DNA of 37,012 bases from positions 1 to 37,012 of the forward strand of contig MCFE01000777.1 in the NCBI GenBank assembly GCA_002104905.1. The letters run 5' to 3'. The translations under genes and the position numbers were made by a program. Below are positions 10,316-19,429 of the stretch, piece by piece. Origin of the DNA: Basidiobolus meristosporus CBS 931.73. Taxonomy: Eukaryota > Basidiobolomycota > Basidiobolomycetes > Basidiobolales > Basidiobolaceae. The number at the start of each line of letters is the position of its first letter. Position 1 is the stretch's first letter. Under the pieces are notes generated by a model. The model searched no databases and was not told where the DNA came from. It saw nothing but the letters and a program-made list of their open reading frames with translations.

Positions 10316-10710
10316 TCAGCAACCCCAGTCGCATCCACCATAGCCTCTTTATCCCCACCGACCTCCATAACCACCGTAGCGACCGTAGCGTCCTCGTCTA
10401 CAGTATCTGCCCCTCCACCACCCATACCCGCCGTATCTCCCATATAGCTGGACCTCTTCACGATTGCCCTCCTCTTCCTCGACTCCTTGGTTGGCATTCG
10501 CCATCTCCATGTACCAATGTGTCCTATCACCGTATCCCCTTCCGTTGCTGCCACAACTCATATTCATTAAAGAGTGGCATGGTTGATTAAAACATTTATC
10601 ACATATCTTGAACCTATCTAGCTACATCCATGTATTCCTAGTCGGTTACGCATACAGTCAACCTGCCGCAGTACATCCTCAAGTATAGGTCAGCCGAACG
10701 AGGAATAAAT
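10316..10710 (-). pseudogene. Chimeric pseudogene: family E 5' part fused to family A tail
   Basis: Reading the minus strand, an E-family stretch (LRQVDCMRNRLG, later CAGCAACGG and the IGTWRW region) runs straight into the family A acidic segment (GVEEEEGN) and the Gly/Tyr/Arg tail. The signal peptide and spacer of A are gone. In the A frame a 72-codon ORF (10349-10567) starts MNMSCGSNGR and ends at a TAA that replaces a Tyr codon; beyond it the normal GCDWGC end is still readable to 10316. The same junction is found at 16094-16515, so the fusion itself was duplicated. Confidence 0.75.
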
Positions 10711-11147
10711 AAGCTTAAAGTTAGGCTGCGATAGTATAAAATTAGTATACTTCCGTACTTATCTCACTGTGCATATGGCTTGCTTGTAAGTAAGTTCATT
10801 GTAGGTGATATTGGCAGGGATTGCGGCTCAAGTACTGATAACTGCCACAAGTATTCGGACTACTACTTTGTCATTCTTAGTTATATAGTGCCTGTTGTAA
10901 ATATTTCAAATATTCAAGCATTGTGAAGAATGTTTGGTACTTGATATGGTACCTGAAGCTGCCAGTGCAATACCGGTTCAGAAGTGTCCAGTAAACCAAG
11001 GGTTCTGGTGATATTTAAATGAGGAAAGCAGAGGCCTATTGTACCTGGGCACCTGTAAGCAATTATCAATCATCAATTACATAAAGAACTGCTCACTCAG
11101 GAGTCGATGTAGGTTTAAAATCCCTACTGCATCCAATGGCCAACAGT

Positions 11148-11680
11148 ATGGATCAAGGAGCTATCAGCACCATTCTATATGCTACAAGGTTATTTATTGC
11201 GAAAATATGAGTTGGAATGCTGCCTAGAACAAGTTTACTGAGCTTATGTTTTACCAGTAGCTTTAGAGCAATGGAGAGTTCCTACTCTTGCTTATCATTG
11301 TTCAAAATAACACCAAATTACTATATGAAGTAGAGTCCTATGCAGTACAATTGTATATCTGCTAGCTACCTGCAGTGGGAGTACAAAGCAAGTCATGTGT
11401 TGGTATTTGGCTTTCTGCAGAAGGTAATTAGTAACAAGAAATAATGACATGGCTGATTAAGCATGGCTTATATATGTTGGTGTGCTGTAATCGGCTAAAC
11501 AGTACGGGCCTCTCTGAAAGACAGCTGGAGCACCGTACAAAGCATGCCAATGTCCCAGTATATTGAGCCTTTAGCCATACCTGTGAAGGAAACTGTTCAC
11601 AACAGCAAGTGCTGAGGCCACTGCACTGCTGTTGAGAATACTGAAGAGATAATAATATTTTGAGTATGACTACAATACAT
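11148..11680 (+). pseudogene. Family CD copy 3 (exon 1 region only)
   Basis: It starts with a proper ATG (MDQGAISTILYATR), which supports placing the family start here, but meets TGA after 20 codons. The long middle stretch matches copy 1, and the STVQSMPMSQYIE motif is recognisable at about 11530 before further stops. After about 11675 the sequence switches directly to the 3' flank of an A gene, so exon 2 and the B gene of this module have been deleted by recombination. Confidence 0.6.
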
Positions 11681-11761
11681 ATGGCCATTCACTATCGGTA
11701 GATAAAATGCGACAGTACTTTATTCGTTGCAGGAGTGAATGAGAGCCTTGACTCTTATTAT

Positions 11762-12193
11762 TCAGCAACCCCAGTCGCATCCACCATAGCCTCCATATCC
11801 CCACCGACCTCCATAACCACCGTAGCGACCGTAGCGTCCTCGTCCCCAGTATCTGCCCCTCCGCCGCCCATATCCGCCGTATCTCCCCCATAGCTCGGCC
11901 TCTTCAGGATTGCCCTCCTCTTCCTGGACTCCTTGGTTGGCATCTTGCTTATCCGAGAGAGTCTGATCAAACGTATTTCTTGACATCTGGCCGAGAATGC
12001 CATCGATGTAGTGTCGAATATTCTGCGCATCCTCTTCCTTGTTGGACAAGAACCTCTTCACCACTTGGCCACTTTGTGGATCCCTATCGGAGATGGACGC
12101 GCTTGCTACATTTGTGCTTGACACATCCACGGGACTTCCAAAGGCACTGACGACCATTAGTAGAGCACAAGCTGCGGTAAGTTGTTTGTACAT
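11762..12193 (-). CDS. Family A copy 3: secreted Gly/Tyr/Arg-rich cationic protein precursor
   Basis: The product is 143 aa, nearly identical to copy 4 at 17833 except for a six-residue deletion in the tail (GRWGYGGYGG in place of the longer repeat). Signal peptide 1-20, spacer with DGILGQMS, acidic GVQEEEGNPEEAE, cationic tail, CDWGC end. A Lys-Arg pair at about residues 46-47 (VVKRF) could be a Kex2-type site; copies 1 and 5 have Lys-Lys there, so processing at this place is not conserved. The gene and about 400 bp upstream are duplicated at 17.7-18.7 kb. Its own B partner is missing because of the deletion that joins CD copy 3 to the A 3' flank. Confidence 0.8.
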   Translation of the reverse strand: MYKQLTAACALLMVVSAFGSPVDVSSTNVASASISDRDPQSGQVVKRFLSNKEEDAQNIRHYIDGILGQMSRNTFDQTLSDKQDANQGVQEEEGNPEEAELWGRYGGYGRRRGRYWGRGRYGRYGGYGGRWGYGGYGGCDWGC

Positions 12194-12232
12194 TGTGAAT
12201 GTTGAATACTCAAATAAAGCTCAGCACCAGTC

Positions 12233-12240
12233 TTTATATA
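12233..12240 (-). promoter_or_regulatory. TATA box of A copy 3
   Basis: TATATAAA on the minus strand about 40 bp before the start codon, within upstream sequence shared with A copy 4. Confidence 0.65.
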
Positions 12241-12539
12241 CACATACAAGATGGAGGTTGATTGATATCGCATCTAGGAAGCTTCAGTCAAATGATGTAG
12301 TATATTTTGGAGGCAACCACCGCAGCCAAAGTACAAACACTCGATTTCTGTTAACAACAACACCAGTCGTGGTATAGAGATTTCTATACTATGTTATATG
12401 AAAGCGGCAAGTATTTCTCTCATAAACGGAAATGGGTAGAAAACCAGTGAGAGCCTCAAAAATTGGCCTTTATTTGGCATGATTTAGAGTTGTGGATGAT
12501 CGCAATATTGGTAGTAAGCTTAACAGCATGATGTATTAA

Positions 12540-12830
12540 ATTAGCAGCTCAAGCAAACCCTCCAAGTTCCCAGCGACCATCATAGTCCCCGCAAACCTCC
12601 AAATCCACTGTAGCATCCATATCCCCAATGCCTGCCTCTCTATTGTATCTCCCCCACAACTGGGCTTCTGGATCACTTTCCTCCTCCTCTGAGGCTCCTT
12701 AATTAGAGACAATATTTATGAATGTACTCTTTTATATTTGGCCAAGAAGGCCATCAATATAGCCTCAAATATTACGTGCATCTTCCTCCTTGTCAGACTG
12801 GAATTGCCATTGTATATTTTGGAAGCAATC
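12540..12830 (-). pseudogene. Degenerate family A-like gene
   Basis: The minus strand keeps recognisable but broken pieces in the family A order: a stretch resembling the DGxLGQ helix (about 12730-12770), an acidic Glu-rich piece (about 12680), then WGYG and SGFGGL-like Gly/aromatic residues (about 12560-12640), interrupted by stops. The last part, 12540-12592, is shared almost exactly with 18640-18695. It represents a third, extinct A subtype. Confidence 0.55.
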
Positions 12831-13190
12831 ACCCCTCTATAAGCTTCAACTTACAAATATTCTATCACAACGGTAATAGACTTCTACAAGTTTATTTGCA
12901 ATATGATTGTGTATTAATACGCATATAGATTGAATCTATAGGTTACACTGTCAATATGATAACCAGTTATCCACCTGCCTAGGCATGTATTGGACTTTTC
13001 AAGTTTGGCAAAGTCGCCAATTTACCACTCATTATAGATTAAACTTGAAAATCTATGTGTATTTATTTTTGCTGGCTTGTCTATAGCTTCTTGTTTATAA
13101 AACTCTTTGTTTACCATGCATGGAGCTTTGATTGCTTTGTCTCCAGGTAGAGATTTAAACCCCACCTGAAAACAAAGCAATTATGTGAAT

Positions 13191-14018
13191 ATGCAAACCC
13201 TCCTTGAATGGACCAATGAGCACCCTACAGTTGCCAGTGCTGTAAAGCTCTGCTTGGAGGTCAGAAGCTGGCAAGAGGCCCACAGAATAATCTCAACCGT
13301 CAAGGCAATTCTTCATTGCTTCAAGATCACATCAACTTCATCAGGTGGCATATTTACCACTGTGTATTGTGATGGAACTTCAATGGAGGATGATTTGAGG
13401 TTTCTTGAGCATGCAACTAGCCATTTACTGCTGAATTCTATTCAAGCAGCAAATAGCTACAACATTACGCCCTTTTCCACTGCAACAGAGCTTAACACTG
13501 GAGATATTAGCAATATTCAGAATCCAAAGGTATCCCAATTCATTTGCAACATTCAGCAATACACAACAAAGTTCAGATTGGCCAAGCAGCTAGCAAAGGA
13601 TGCTGGCTGCTCACCTTCAGAAACACAAGAATCTGGTGCGTATGGCTACGGCAGTCAACAAATGCCAATATCAATATTAGGATTCTTGCGCATGTTATCA
13701 AAGGATGTACATCAGTGCAGAATTATGGAAGAAGCAGCCACCGGAGCATCCAATGCATTTTACTATAACCTTTACAGCTGCTATAGTACCTTTGCAAGAA
13801 TGACACTGACAAACCACCAACCATCCACAATTCAAACTGCTCTTGGGGCCAGCAAGATCATTCTACGCGCATTACGGTTTACAATACATAAGCAATATCC
13901 TCATTTTAACTATAACCGTTTTAAACAGGCTCTGGACCGGGCTGGGCCAGTATATATGATCACAAACTTCTTAGGCACTGGTATTTTGTCCTACCCTACA
14001 ATATTTTCAGCTAACTGA
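13191..14018 (+). CDS. Unrecognised 275-aa protein
   Basis: This is by far the longest uninterrupted frame in the window: 275 codons from the ATG at 13191 to the TGA at 14016-14018. A GTG two codons upstream is in frame, but eukaryotic initiation favours the ATG. The protein looks globular and mostly helical, with no signal peptide. Notable parts are SWQEAHRIISTVKAILHCF (about 28-46), a Ser/Gly-rich GAYGYGSQQ linker (about 152-160) and a C-terminal helical region (ALGASKIILRALRF, FNYNRFKQALDRAGPV). CpG is sparse in the first half and more frequent in the second. It belongs to none of families A, B, CD or E and sits between two modules, so it may have arrived with an insertion. A transposon-encoded protein or a 3' exon of a larger gene are both possible. 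Confidence 0.55.
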   Translation: MQTLLEWTNEHPTVASAVKLCLEVRSWQEAHRIISTVKAILHCFKITSTSSGGIFTTVYCDGTSMEDDLRFLEHATSHLLLNSIQAANSYNITPFSTATELNTGDISNIQNPKVSQFICNIQQYTTKFRLAKQLAKDAGCSPSETQESGAYGYGSQQMPISILGFLRMLSKDVHQCRIMEEAATGASNAFYYNLYSCYSTFARMTLTNHQPSTIQTALGASKIILRALRFTIHKQYPHFNYNRFKQALDRAGPVYMITNFLGTGILSYPTIFSAN

Positions 14019-14458
14019 TTAGCTGAGATGAAATCTGAGAATTTGCAATATCTTTACAGATATTTTGCACAAAACCCTAATATGCAAAACTCATTTTGCA
14101 AAGAGTTTGAAACAGATGAATTTGAAATATTCACTATTGATGAAATATTTGATCCGTGGGCTAGCTGCTTCTGGAATAGATAGCTACATGAGTATAATTA
14201 CCATATATATATTACTCCCCTATTATAATACCTCCCATAATAAAGTTATCAATGTTGTCACTCTCCAACCATATAGTTAATATTCTATGGGACTTTGAAT
14301 CAGCGTGATGAATTGGCATCACATCCGTTCTTCCAATAATCAAGTATTCCCCTTCATTGTCATGGTAACTCTACCTGTCTCTCCTTGCCAACCGTGCTTA
14401 TCCCCTTATAGCTCTATACAATCTTCTTTAATATTCAATCAATGGTGAGACACACACA

Positions 14459-14653
14459 GTGCGATTTAATACCGTTCTCTGCTCCTTAACCATTAACCTG
14501 CGTATCAACCTCAGCTCATGCCAACACGTGACCACCCAGCACCTCCGCCAAAGCAATCCTGCACCATTCTCTGCAAGATAACTACAGGAAAAGGAACAGG
14601 ATTGCTGCGATTACCTCCAAACAATGGAAAAGAAGTGACCATTGAAGCTAGCA
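14459..14653 (+). pseudogene. Family B pseudogene 3
   Basis: The start reads GTGCGATTT where the family has ATGCGATTC. The signal-peptide region is shortened, the EPVDI segment between CACGTGACC and CACCCAGC is deleted, and the 3' third is truncated after AAAGAAGTGACCATTG. The usual promoter block (CTTATCCCCTTATAGCTC) is present just upstream. It is convergent with the A pseudogene at 14778. Confidence 0.65.
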
Positions 14654-14777
14654 TTGTATTCACAATAAGAGTTGTACATCCCATCAAATTATACACATGA
14701 CCATTCACTATCGATAGATAAAATGCAACAGCACTTTATTCATTGCTGGAGTGAATGAAAGCCTTGACTCTTATTAT

Positions 14778-15170
14778 TCAGCAACCCCAGTCGCATCCAC
14801 CATAGCCTCCATATCCCCCGTAGCGTCCATATCTCCATCGACCTCCATAACCACCGTAGCAACCGTAACGTCCTCGTCCCCAGTATCTGCCCCATAGCTC
14901 GGCCTCTTCTGGATTGCCCTCCTCTTCCTCAACTCCTTGATCGGCGCCTTGCTTGCTCGATCGAACGTATTCCTTGACATCTGGCTGAGAATACCATCGA
15001 TGTAGTGTCGAAAATTCTGCGCATCCTCCTCCCTGTTGGACGAGAACTTCTTCACCACTTGGCCGCTTTGTGGGTTTCTATCGGAGATTTGTGCTTGACA
15101 CATCCACGGGACTTCCAAAGGCACTGACGACCATTAGTAGAGCACAAGCTGCGGTAAGTTGTTTGTACAT
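14778..15170 (-). pseudogene. Family A pseudogene with shared 17-bp deletion
   Basis: The MYKQLTAACALLMVVSAFGS signal peptide (start codon at 15168-15170) is intact, but the 17-bp deletion at about 15087, shared with the 4.5-kb copy, shifts the frame. Further deletions occur at about 14960 (beside the FDR motif) and at about 14890, where roughly 30 bp of the GRRRGRYWG region is lost. The 3' end still spells GCDWGC in the original frame. An internal ATG gives a 116-codon frame, but it mixes A frames and is not a credible product. Confidence 0.75.
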
Positions 15171-15523
15171 TGTGAAAGTTGAATACTCCAATAAAGCTCG
15201 GCACCAGCCTTTGTATACAGGGACAGCTTTTGGCCAAGACGGAGGTTTATAGACATCACATCTAGGAAGCTTCGCGAAATTGATGGGTTTCGGACGAACG
15301 ATATATTATATTTTGCATCTATTCTACAGGCATTAGGAAGATACAATAAGAGCCTCTAGAATAGTGTCACCATATAGTATATACTAATTAATCGTCATAT
15401 TAGTAGTAGTCAGACCATTAGATACTATAGAAAGCAGAATGTAAAGTAAAATGGTTTGTACAGTCCAGGTCGACAGCACCACATGAATATAAGAAAGCTA
15501 TAGACGGCATTCATGGAAGATTA

Positions 15524-15598
15524 GCCAGTATCTGCTCCCCCACCTTCCATAGCCACCATATCTACCCCAAAGCTCGGCCTCTTCAGAGTCAGTGTCTT
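15524..15598 (-). pseudogene. Family A copy-2-type fragment fused to CD exon 2
   Basis: About 75 bp match 7790-7858 of A copy 2 almost exactly, covering the start of the Gly/Tyr/Arg tail and the EEAELWG acidic boundary. The sequence then passes directly into CD exon 2 on the other strand near 15598. This is a recombination scar showing that the two families exchange ends within the array. Confidence 0.7.
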
Positions 15599-15852
15599 TG
15601 TTATTAAACAAACGCTCAAATGATACACTCCACAAAGCTCAGAGGGTAAAAAATCTTAAAAATCCGTGTTTTGAGGCAGACAATATTGAAACAGAATCCT
15701 CGTATGAAAGGCTTATCTACGCATCAACGGGGCATCAACGGGGCATCAACGGGGCATCATCTTTCACCACTACTATCAGTCATATGCCTAACGGTAAGAC
15801 TATAGAGATTTCAATGAGTTATTTCACTCTACAAATATATGCATGCATTTAA
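15599..15852 (+). pseudogene. Family CD copy 4, exon 2 only
   Basis: An open frame of about 85 codons (from 15592) contains LLNKRSNDTLHKAQRVKN, NPCFEADNIETESSYERL and YASTGHQRG, the exon 2 frame predicted from the 9-kb copy. With three 11-bp units (15722-15754) the frame continues as ISHMPNGKTIEISMSYFTL to a TAA near 15850 instead of ending in QHHYQSYA. Exon 1 and the intron are missing, replaced by the A fragment. It is the strongest independent support for the CD reading frame. Confidence 0.6.
15722..15754 (+). repeat. 11-bp CATCAACGGGG tandem repeat (three units)
   Basis: Three perfect 11-bp units in CD exon 2 of copy 4; also three units at 6077-6109 and two at 9510-9531. Confidence 0.9.
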
Positions 15853-16093
15853 TCAGGTTTTGCACTTATAGCAACTATTGCAGTTGTTTACATATATGAA
15901 CCCAAGGCATACACGATAAAATTGTAGTGATTCAAGTCTTTTTGTGATTTTAGTAGCAAGGAACGGGCTCTCTTGGCTAGAAACTGAAGCATTCACAATC
16001 AGAGTTATACATATGACCATTCACTATCGATAGATAAAATGCGACAGTACTTTATTCGTTGCTGGAGTGAATGAAAGCCTTGACTCTTATTAT

Positions 16094-16515
16094 TCAGCAA
16101 CCCCAGTCGCATTCACCATACCCTCCATATTCCTACCGACCTCCATAACCACCGTAGCGACCGTAACGTCCTCGTCCCCAGTATCTGCCCCTCCACCGCC
16201 CATACCCGCCGTATCTCCCCCATAGCTCGGCCTCTTTGGGATTGCCTTCCTCTTCCTCGACTCCTTGGTCAGCATTCGCCATCTCCATGTACCAATGTAT
16301 CCTATCACCGTATCTCCTTCCGTTGCTGCCACAAATCATATTCATTAAAGGGTGGCATGGTTGATCGAAACATTTGTCACATCTGTTGAACCTATCTAGC
16401 TACATCCAACTCCAGTGTTTATTCCTAGTCAGTTACGCATACAGTCAACCTGCCGCAATACATCCTCAAGTATAGGTCAGCTGAACGAGGAATAAATAAG
16501 CTTAAAGTTAGGATG
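16094..16515 (-). pseudogene. Second E::A chimeric pseudogene
   Basis: Same structure and junction as 10316-10710: E-family sequence (LRQVDCMRN, later the IGTWRW region) leads into the A acidic segment and tail without an A signal peptide. The A-frame ORF (16133-16345) begins MNMICGSNGR and stops at a TAG replacing the Trp of GRWGYG; a neighbouring Gly is changed to Glu. The nonsense change differs from the one in the 10-kb copy, so the two copies decayed separately after the fusion was duplicated. Upstream, 15900-16020, a B promoter fragment runs directly into the A 3' flank with the B gene deleted. Confidence 0.75.
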
Positions 16516-16596
16516 CTATAATATAGAAATTAGTATACTTCTGTACTTATCTTACAGTGCATATAGCTTGCTTGCAAGTAACTTCATTGTAGGTGC

Positions 16597-17130
16597 TGAT
16601 AATAATTTTTGAGTGTGACTGCAATGAACCTTATAAGTATCAGTCAGTAATAACTTGACAAGTAGAATGCTGCCAGCTTCATGTGATAGATACTCCAACA
16701 TGAGTGTATTTGTCTACCATATCCATCATGGTTATTAAGCAAACGCTCAAAAGATATTCTCCACAAAGATCAGATGGTCACAAGATCTTATCCGTGTTGT
16801 AGGGCAGACGAGAGGTTGAATCAGAATCCTTGTATGGAAGCCGTTGTAGAGAGAGATGGAGGTTCAATAGGGCTTAATCCCCGTCTCTTATCGCGTATCT
16901 CTCCAGTTTCGTCCCCACGTCTCTAGCCCGACCTCGTGCAACCTTTCACTAAGTAGTAATACTTACATGTCACTTGGGATAAATACCTAAGCTGGTAAAG
17001 CCTTTCACCTAATCTACGCACCAACCGGGCGTGTCTTTCACCACCACTATCAGTCATGGAAAGGCTATAAAGATTTGTGTTTTGAATAAATTTTACCACG
17101 AGCCAGTGAGTTATTTCACTCTACGAATAT
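16597..17130 (+). pseudogene. Family CD copy 5, deleted and interrupted
   Basis: A short exon 1 end and the intron region (16600-16725, AACTTGACAAGTAG, then CTACCATAT where the acceptor AG is lost) lead into exon 2 beginning SWLLSKRSKDILHKDQMVTRS, in the family frame. At about 16840 a segment of roughly 170 bp with no counterpart in the other CD copies interrupts exon 2; family sequence resumes near 17010 with one degenerate 11-bp unit. The copy cannot encode a full product. Confidence 0.6.
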
Positions 17131-17444
17131 ATATACATGCATTCAAACCGGTTTTACACTTACAGCGAATAGAAATTCAAGTCACACACACTAAAACAAG
17201 CTACTCATACTATAAAATTGTAGCGCCCGTACTTCACTTGATTTAAGCCTTTTTATGTTACTAGTAGCAAGGAACGGGCTCGCTTGGCTAGAAACTGAAG
17301 TAAGGGTAATACACCCAGGAGTGATCAAATATTCCCCTTCATTGCCATGGTAACTCTGCCTATCTCTCCTTGCCTACCGTCCCTATCCCCTTAAAGCTCT
17401 ATACAGTCCTCTTCAGTATTCAATTCAGTGGTGAAACACACACA

Positions 17445-17707
17445 ATGCGATTCAATACCCTTCTCTGCTCCTTAACCGTGTCAACATCAGCTCATGTCAA
17501 CACGTGACCTGCGAACCGGTAGATATCACAAGCATCACTTCCGGTCCACCCGGCACCTCCGCCAAAGTAATCCTGTACCCTTCCCTGCAAGATTGCAACC
17601 GTAAAAGGAACATGACTGCTACGATTACCTCTAAACAACTCGAGATATACATCGCGAAGTACGGAAAAGAAGTGACCGTTGGAGCAGTGAGAGTCTCTGC
17701 CAACTAG
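17445..17707 (+). pseudogene. Family B pseudogene 4
   Basis: The ATGCGATTC start is intact and opens MRFNTLLCSLTVSTSAH, but reaches TGA at codon 21 because the signal exon is out of frame with the body. The body is open in another frame from CEPVDITSITSG through YPSLQDCN and ITSKQLEIYIAK to GKEVTVGAVRVSAN and TAG. Compared with the intact gene, the end of exon 1, the intron and the start of exon 2 are deleted, leaving the frame shifted. The same junction occurs at 20219. Confidence 0.7.
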
Positions 17708-17832
17708 CATTCTCGATAAGAGTCATAATCACATGGCCATTCACTATCAATAGATAAAATGCAACGGTACTTTATTCAAGCACATAGGCAAGTTGTATTG
17801 TTGGAGTGGATGAAAGCCTTGATTCTTATTAT

Positions 17833-18282
17833 TCAGCAACCCCAGTCGCATCCACCATACCCTCCATATCCCCCGTAGCGTCCATATCCCCATCGACCTC
17901 CATAACCACCGTAGCGACCGTAGCGTCCTCGTCCCCAGTATCTGCCCCTCCGCCGCCCATATCCACCGTATCTCCCCCATAGCTGGGCCTCTTCAGGATT
18001 GCCCTCCTCTTCCTCGACATCTTGGTCGGCGTCTTGCTTATCCGAGAGGGTCTGATCGAACGTATTTCTTGACATCTGGCCGAGAATGCCATCGATGTAG
18101 TGTCGAATATTCTGCGCATCCTCTTCCTTGTTGGACGAGAACCTCTTCACCACTTGGCCACTTTGTGGATCCCTATCGGAGATGGATGCGCTCGCTACAT
18201 TTGTGCTTGACACATCCACGGGACTTCCAAAGGCACTGACGACCGTTAATAGAGCACAAGCTGCGGTAAGTTGTTTGTACAT
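17833..18282 (-). CDS. Family A copy 4: secreted Gly/Tyr/Arg-rich cationic protein precursor
   Basis: 149 aa with the full family architecture: signal peptide 1-20, spacer with VVKRFSSNKEEDAQNIRHYI, acidic DVEEEEGNPEEAQ, cationic tail and CDWGC end. The start is MYKQ with a TATA box 40 bp upstream. The gene, promoter and about 400 bp beyond are a near copy of the 11.7-12.6 kb segment. It is convergent with B pseudogene 4, the stops lying about 125 bp apart, with the A polyadenylation signal (TTTATT on plus, about 17771) between them. Confidence 0.8.
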   Translation of the reverse strand: MYKQLTAACALLTVVSAFGSPVDVSSTNVASASISDRDPQSGQVVKRFSSNKEEDAQNIRHYIDGILGQMSRNTFDQTLSDKQDADQDVEEEEGNPEEAQLWGRYGGYGRRRGRYWGRGRYGRYGGYGGRWGYGRYGGYGGYGGCDWGC

Positions 18283-18321
18283 TGTGAATGTTGAATACTC
18301 AAATAAAGCTCAGCATCAGTC

Positions 18322-18329
18322 TTTATATA
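18322..18329 (-). promoter_or_regulatory. TATA box of A copy 4
   Basis: TATATAAA-like element about 40 bp before the A copy 4 start on the minus strand. Confidence 0.6.
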
Positions 18330-18639
18330 CAGATACAAGATGGAGGTTGATTGATATCGCATCTAGGAAGCTTCAGTCAAATGATGTAGTATATTTCGGA
18401 GGCAACCACCGCAGCCAAAGTACAAACACTCGATTTCTGTTAACAACAACACCAGTCGTGGTATAGAGATTTCTATACTATGTTATATGAAAGTGGCAAG
18501 TGTTTATCTCGTAAGCGGAAATGGGTAGATAAACAGCGAGAGCCTCAAAAGAGAGCCTCAAAAATTGTCATTTATTTTGCATAATTTAGAGTTGTGGATG
18601 ATCGCAATATTAGTAGTAAGCTTAACAGCATGATGTATT

Positions 18640-18840
18640 AAATTAGCAGCTCAAGCAAACCCTCCAAGTTCCCAGCGACCATCATAGTCCCCGAAGTGAC
18701 CGTAACGACCTCGTCACCTGCCCTCTCTGGTGCGAGCACCTTCTTCCTACACACCGTTTCCTGGCTTTGGAGAAGAGATGGATACACTTGTCACATTAAA
18801 AAGTATTAGAACGATGGAAAAGTACTTGCGCATGGTGAGC
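18640..18840 (-). pseudogene. Degenerate family A-like gene, second copy of the extinct subtype
   Basis: 18640-18695 repeats 12540-12592; after that, CGTAACGACCTCGTCACC recalls the RGRYGRYG codons of the tail, and the far end has GTACTTGCGCATGG, which on the minus strand gives an ATG followed by Arg-Lys-Tyr, like the MYK starts. The spacer is unrecognisable and there are stops throughout. Confidence 0.5.
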
Positions 18841-19356
18841 ACCAAAGGATAAACGGAGCCTACTCTTGTGTATCTTTTACGTTATCAATCCCACACTGGT
18901 CATCTTTTTGTTTGACCACCACCATTTGCCGTTCTTCACCAGAAGTCATCACCACCATCTGATTCCTTCGCTAGGAGATGAATGAGTGGGCTACAAATGG
19001 GTAATACCTATGTGTAACACTCAATACTAAGCATGTACTCAAAATTTAAAGCTGAAGTGTAACAGAAACTACAACGCTTTATTTACGCCTAGATCGCACT
19101 CACCATAATCGGCGTTACGATACTAATGGAAGTGAGCAGGCAACGCATCCGTGCCACATATGCAAGCCAACACTAGTCATCCCAGTGTAATCGAACAATA
19201 CAAGGAGCTTCGCTTGAGTTCGATAGTTTCTCCTTTTAAAAAAAATGCTTAGCCCAAAGCGAATTTGGAAATTTCGGAGTGAATACAATAGTACAGGATG
19301 TTCCGCTTCATCATGGTAGCTCAGCCTGTCTCTCCTTACAAGCCGGGCTAATTTCC

Positions 19357-19364
19357 TATAAAAT
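19357..19364 (+). promoter_or_regulatory. TATA box of the intact B gene
   Basis: TATAAAAT, 66 bp upstream of the B start codon. The same ACAAGCCGGGCTAATT, CTATAAAATCGCTT block recurs at about 21900 before B pseudogene 6. Confidence 0.65.
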
Positions 19365-19429
19365 CGCTTACAATGCTCACCTTGTTCATCAGACGTACAC
19401 ACAGAAGCACACACACCGAGGCACACACA

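Noticed and set aside
11803-12193. Conserved Kex2 cleavage site in family A
   Set aside because: Lys-Arg occurs only in copies 3 and 4; copies 1 and 5 have Lys-Lys and copy 2 has neither, so a shared processing site is not supported.
19115-19426. 103-codon minus-strand frame before the intact B gene
   Set aside because: It lies in the B promoter and leader and has no counterpart in other B upstream regions.
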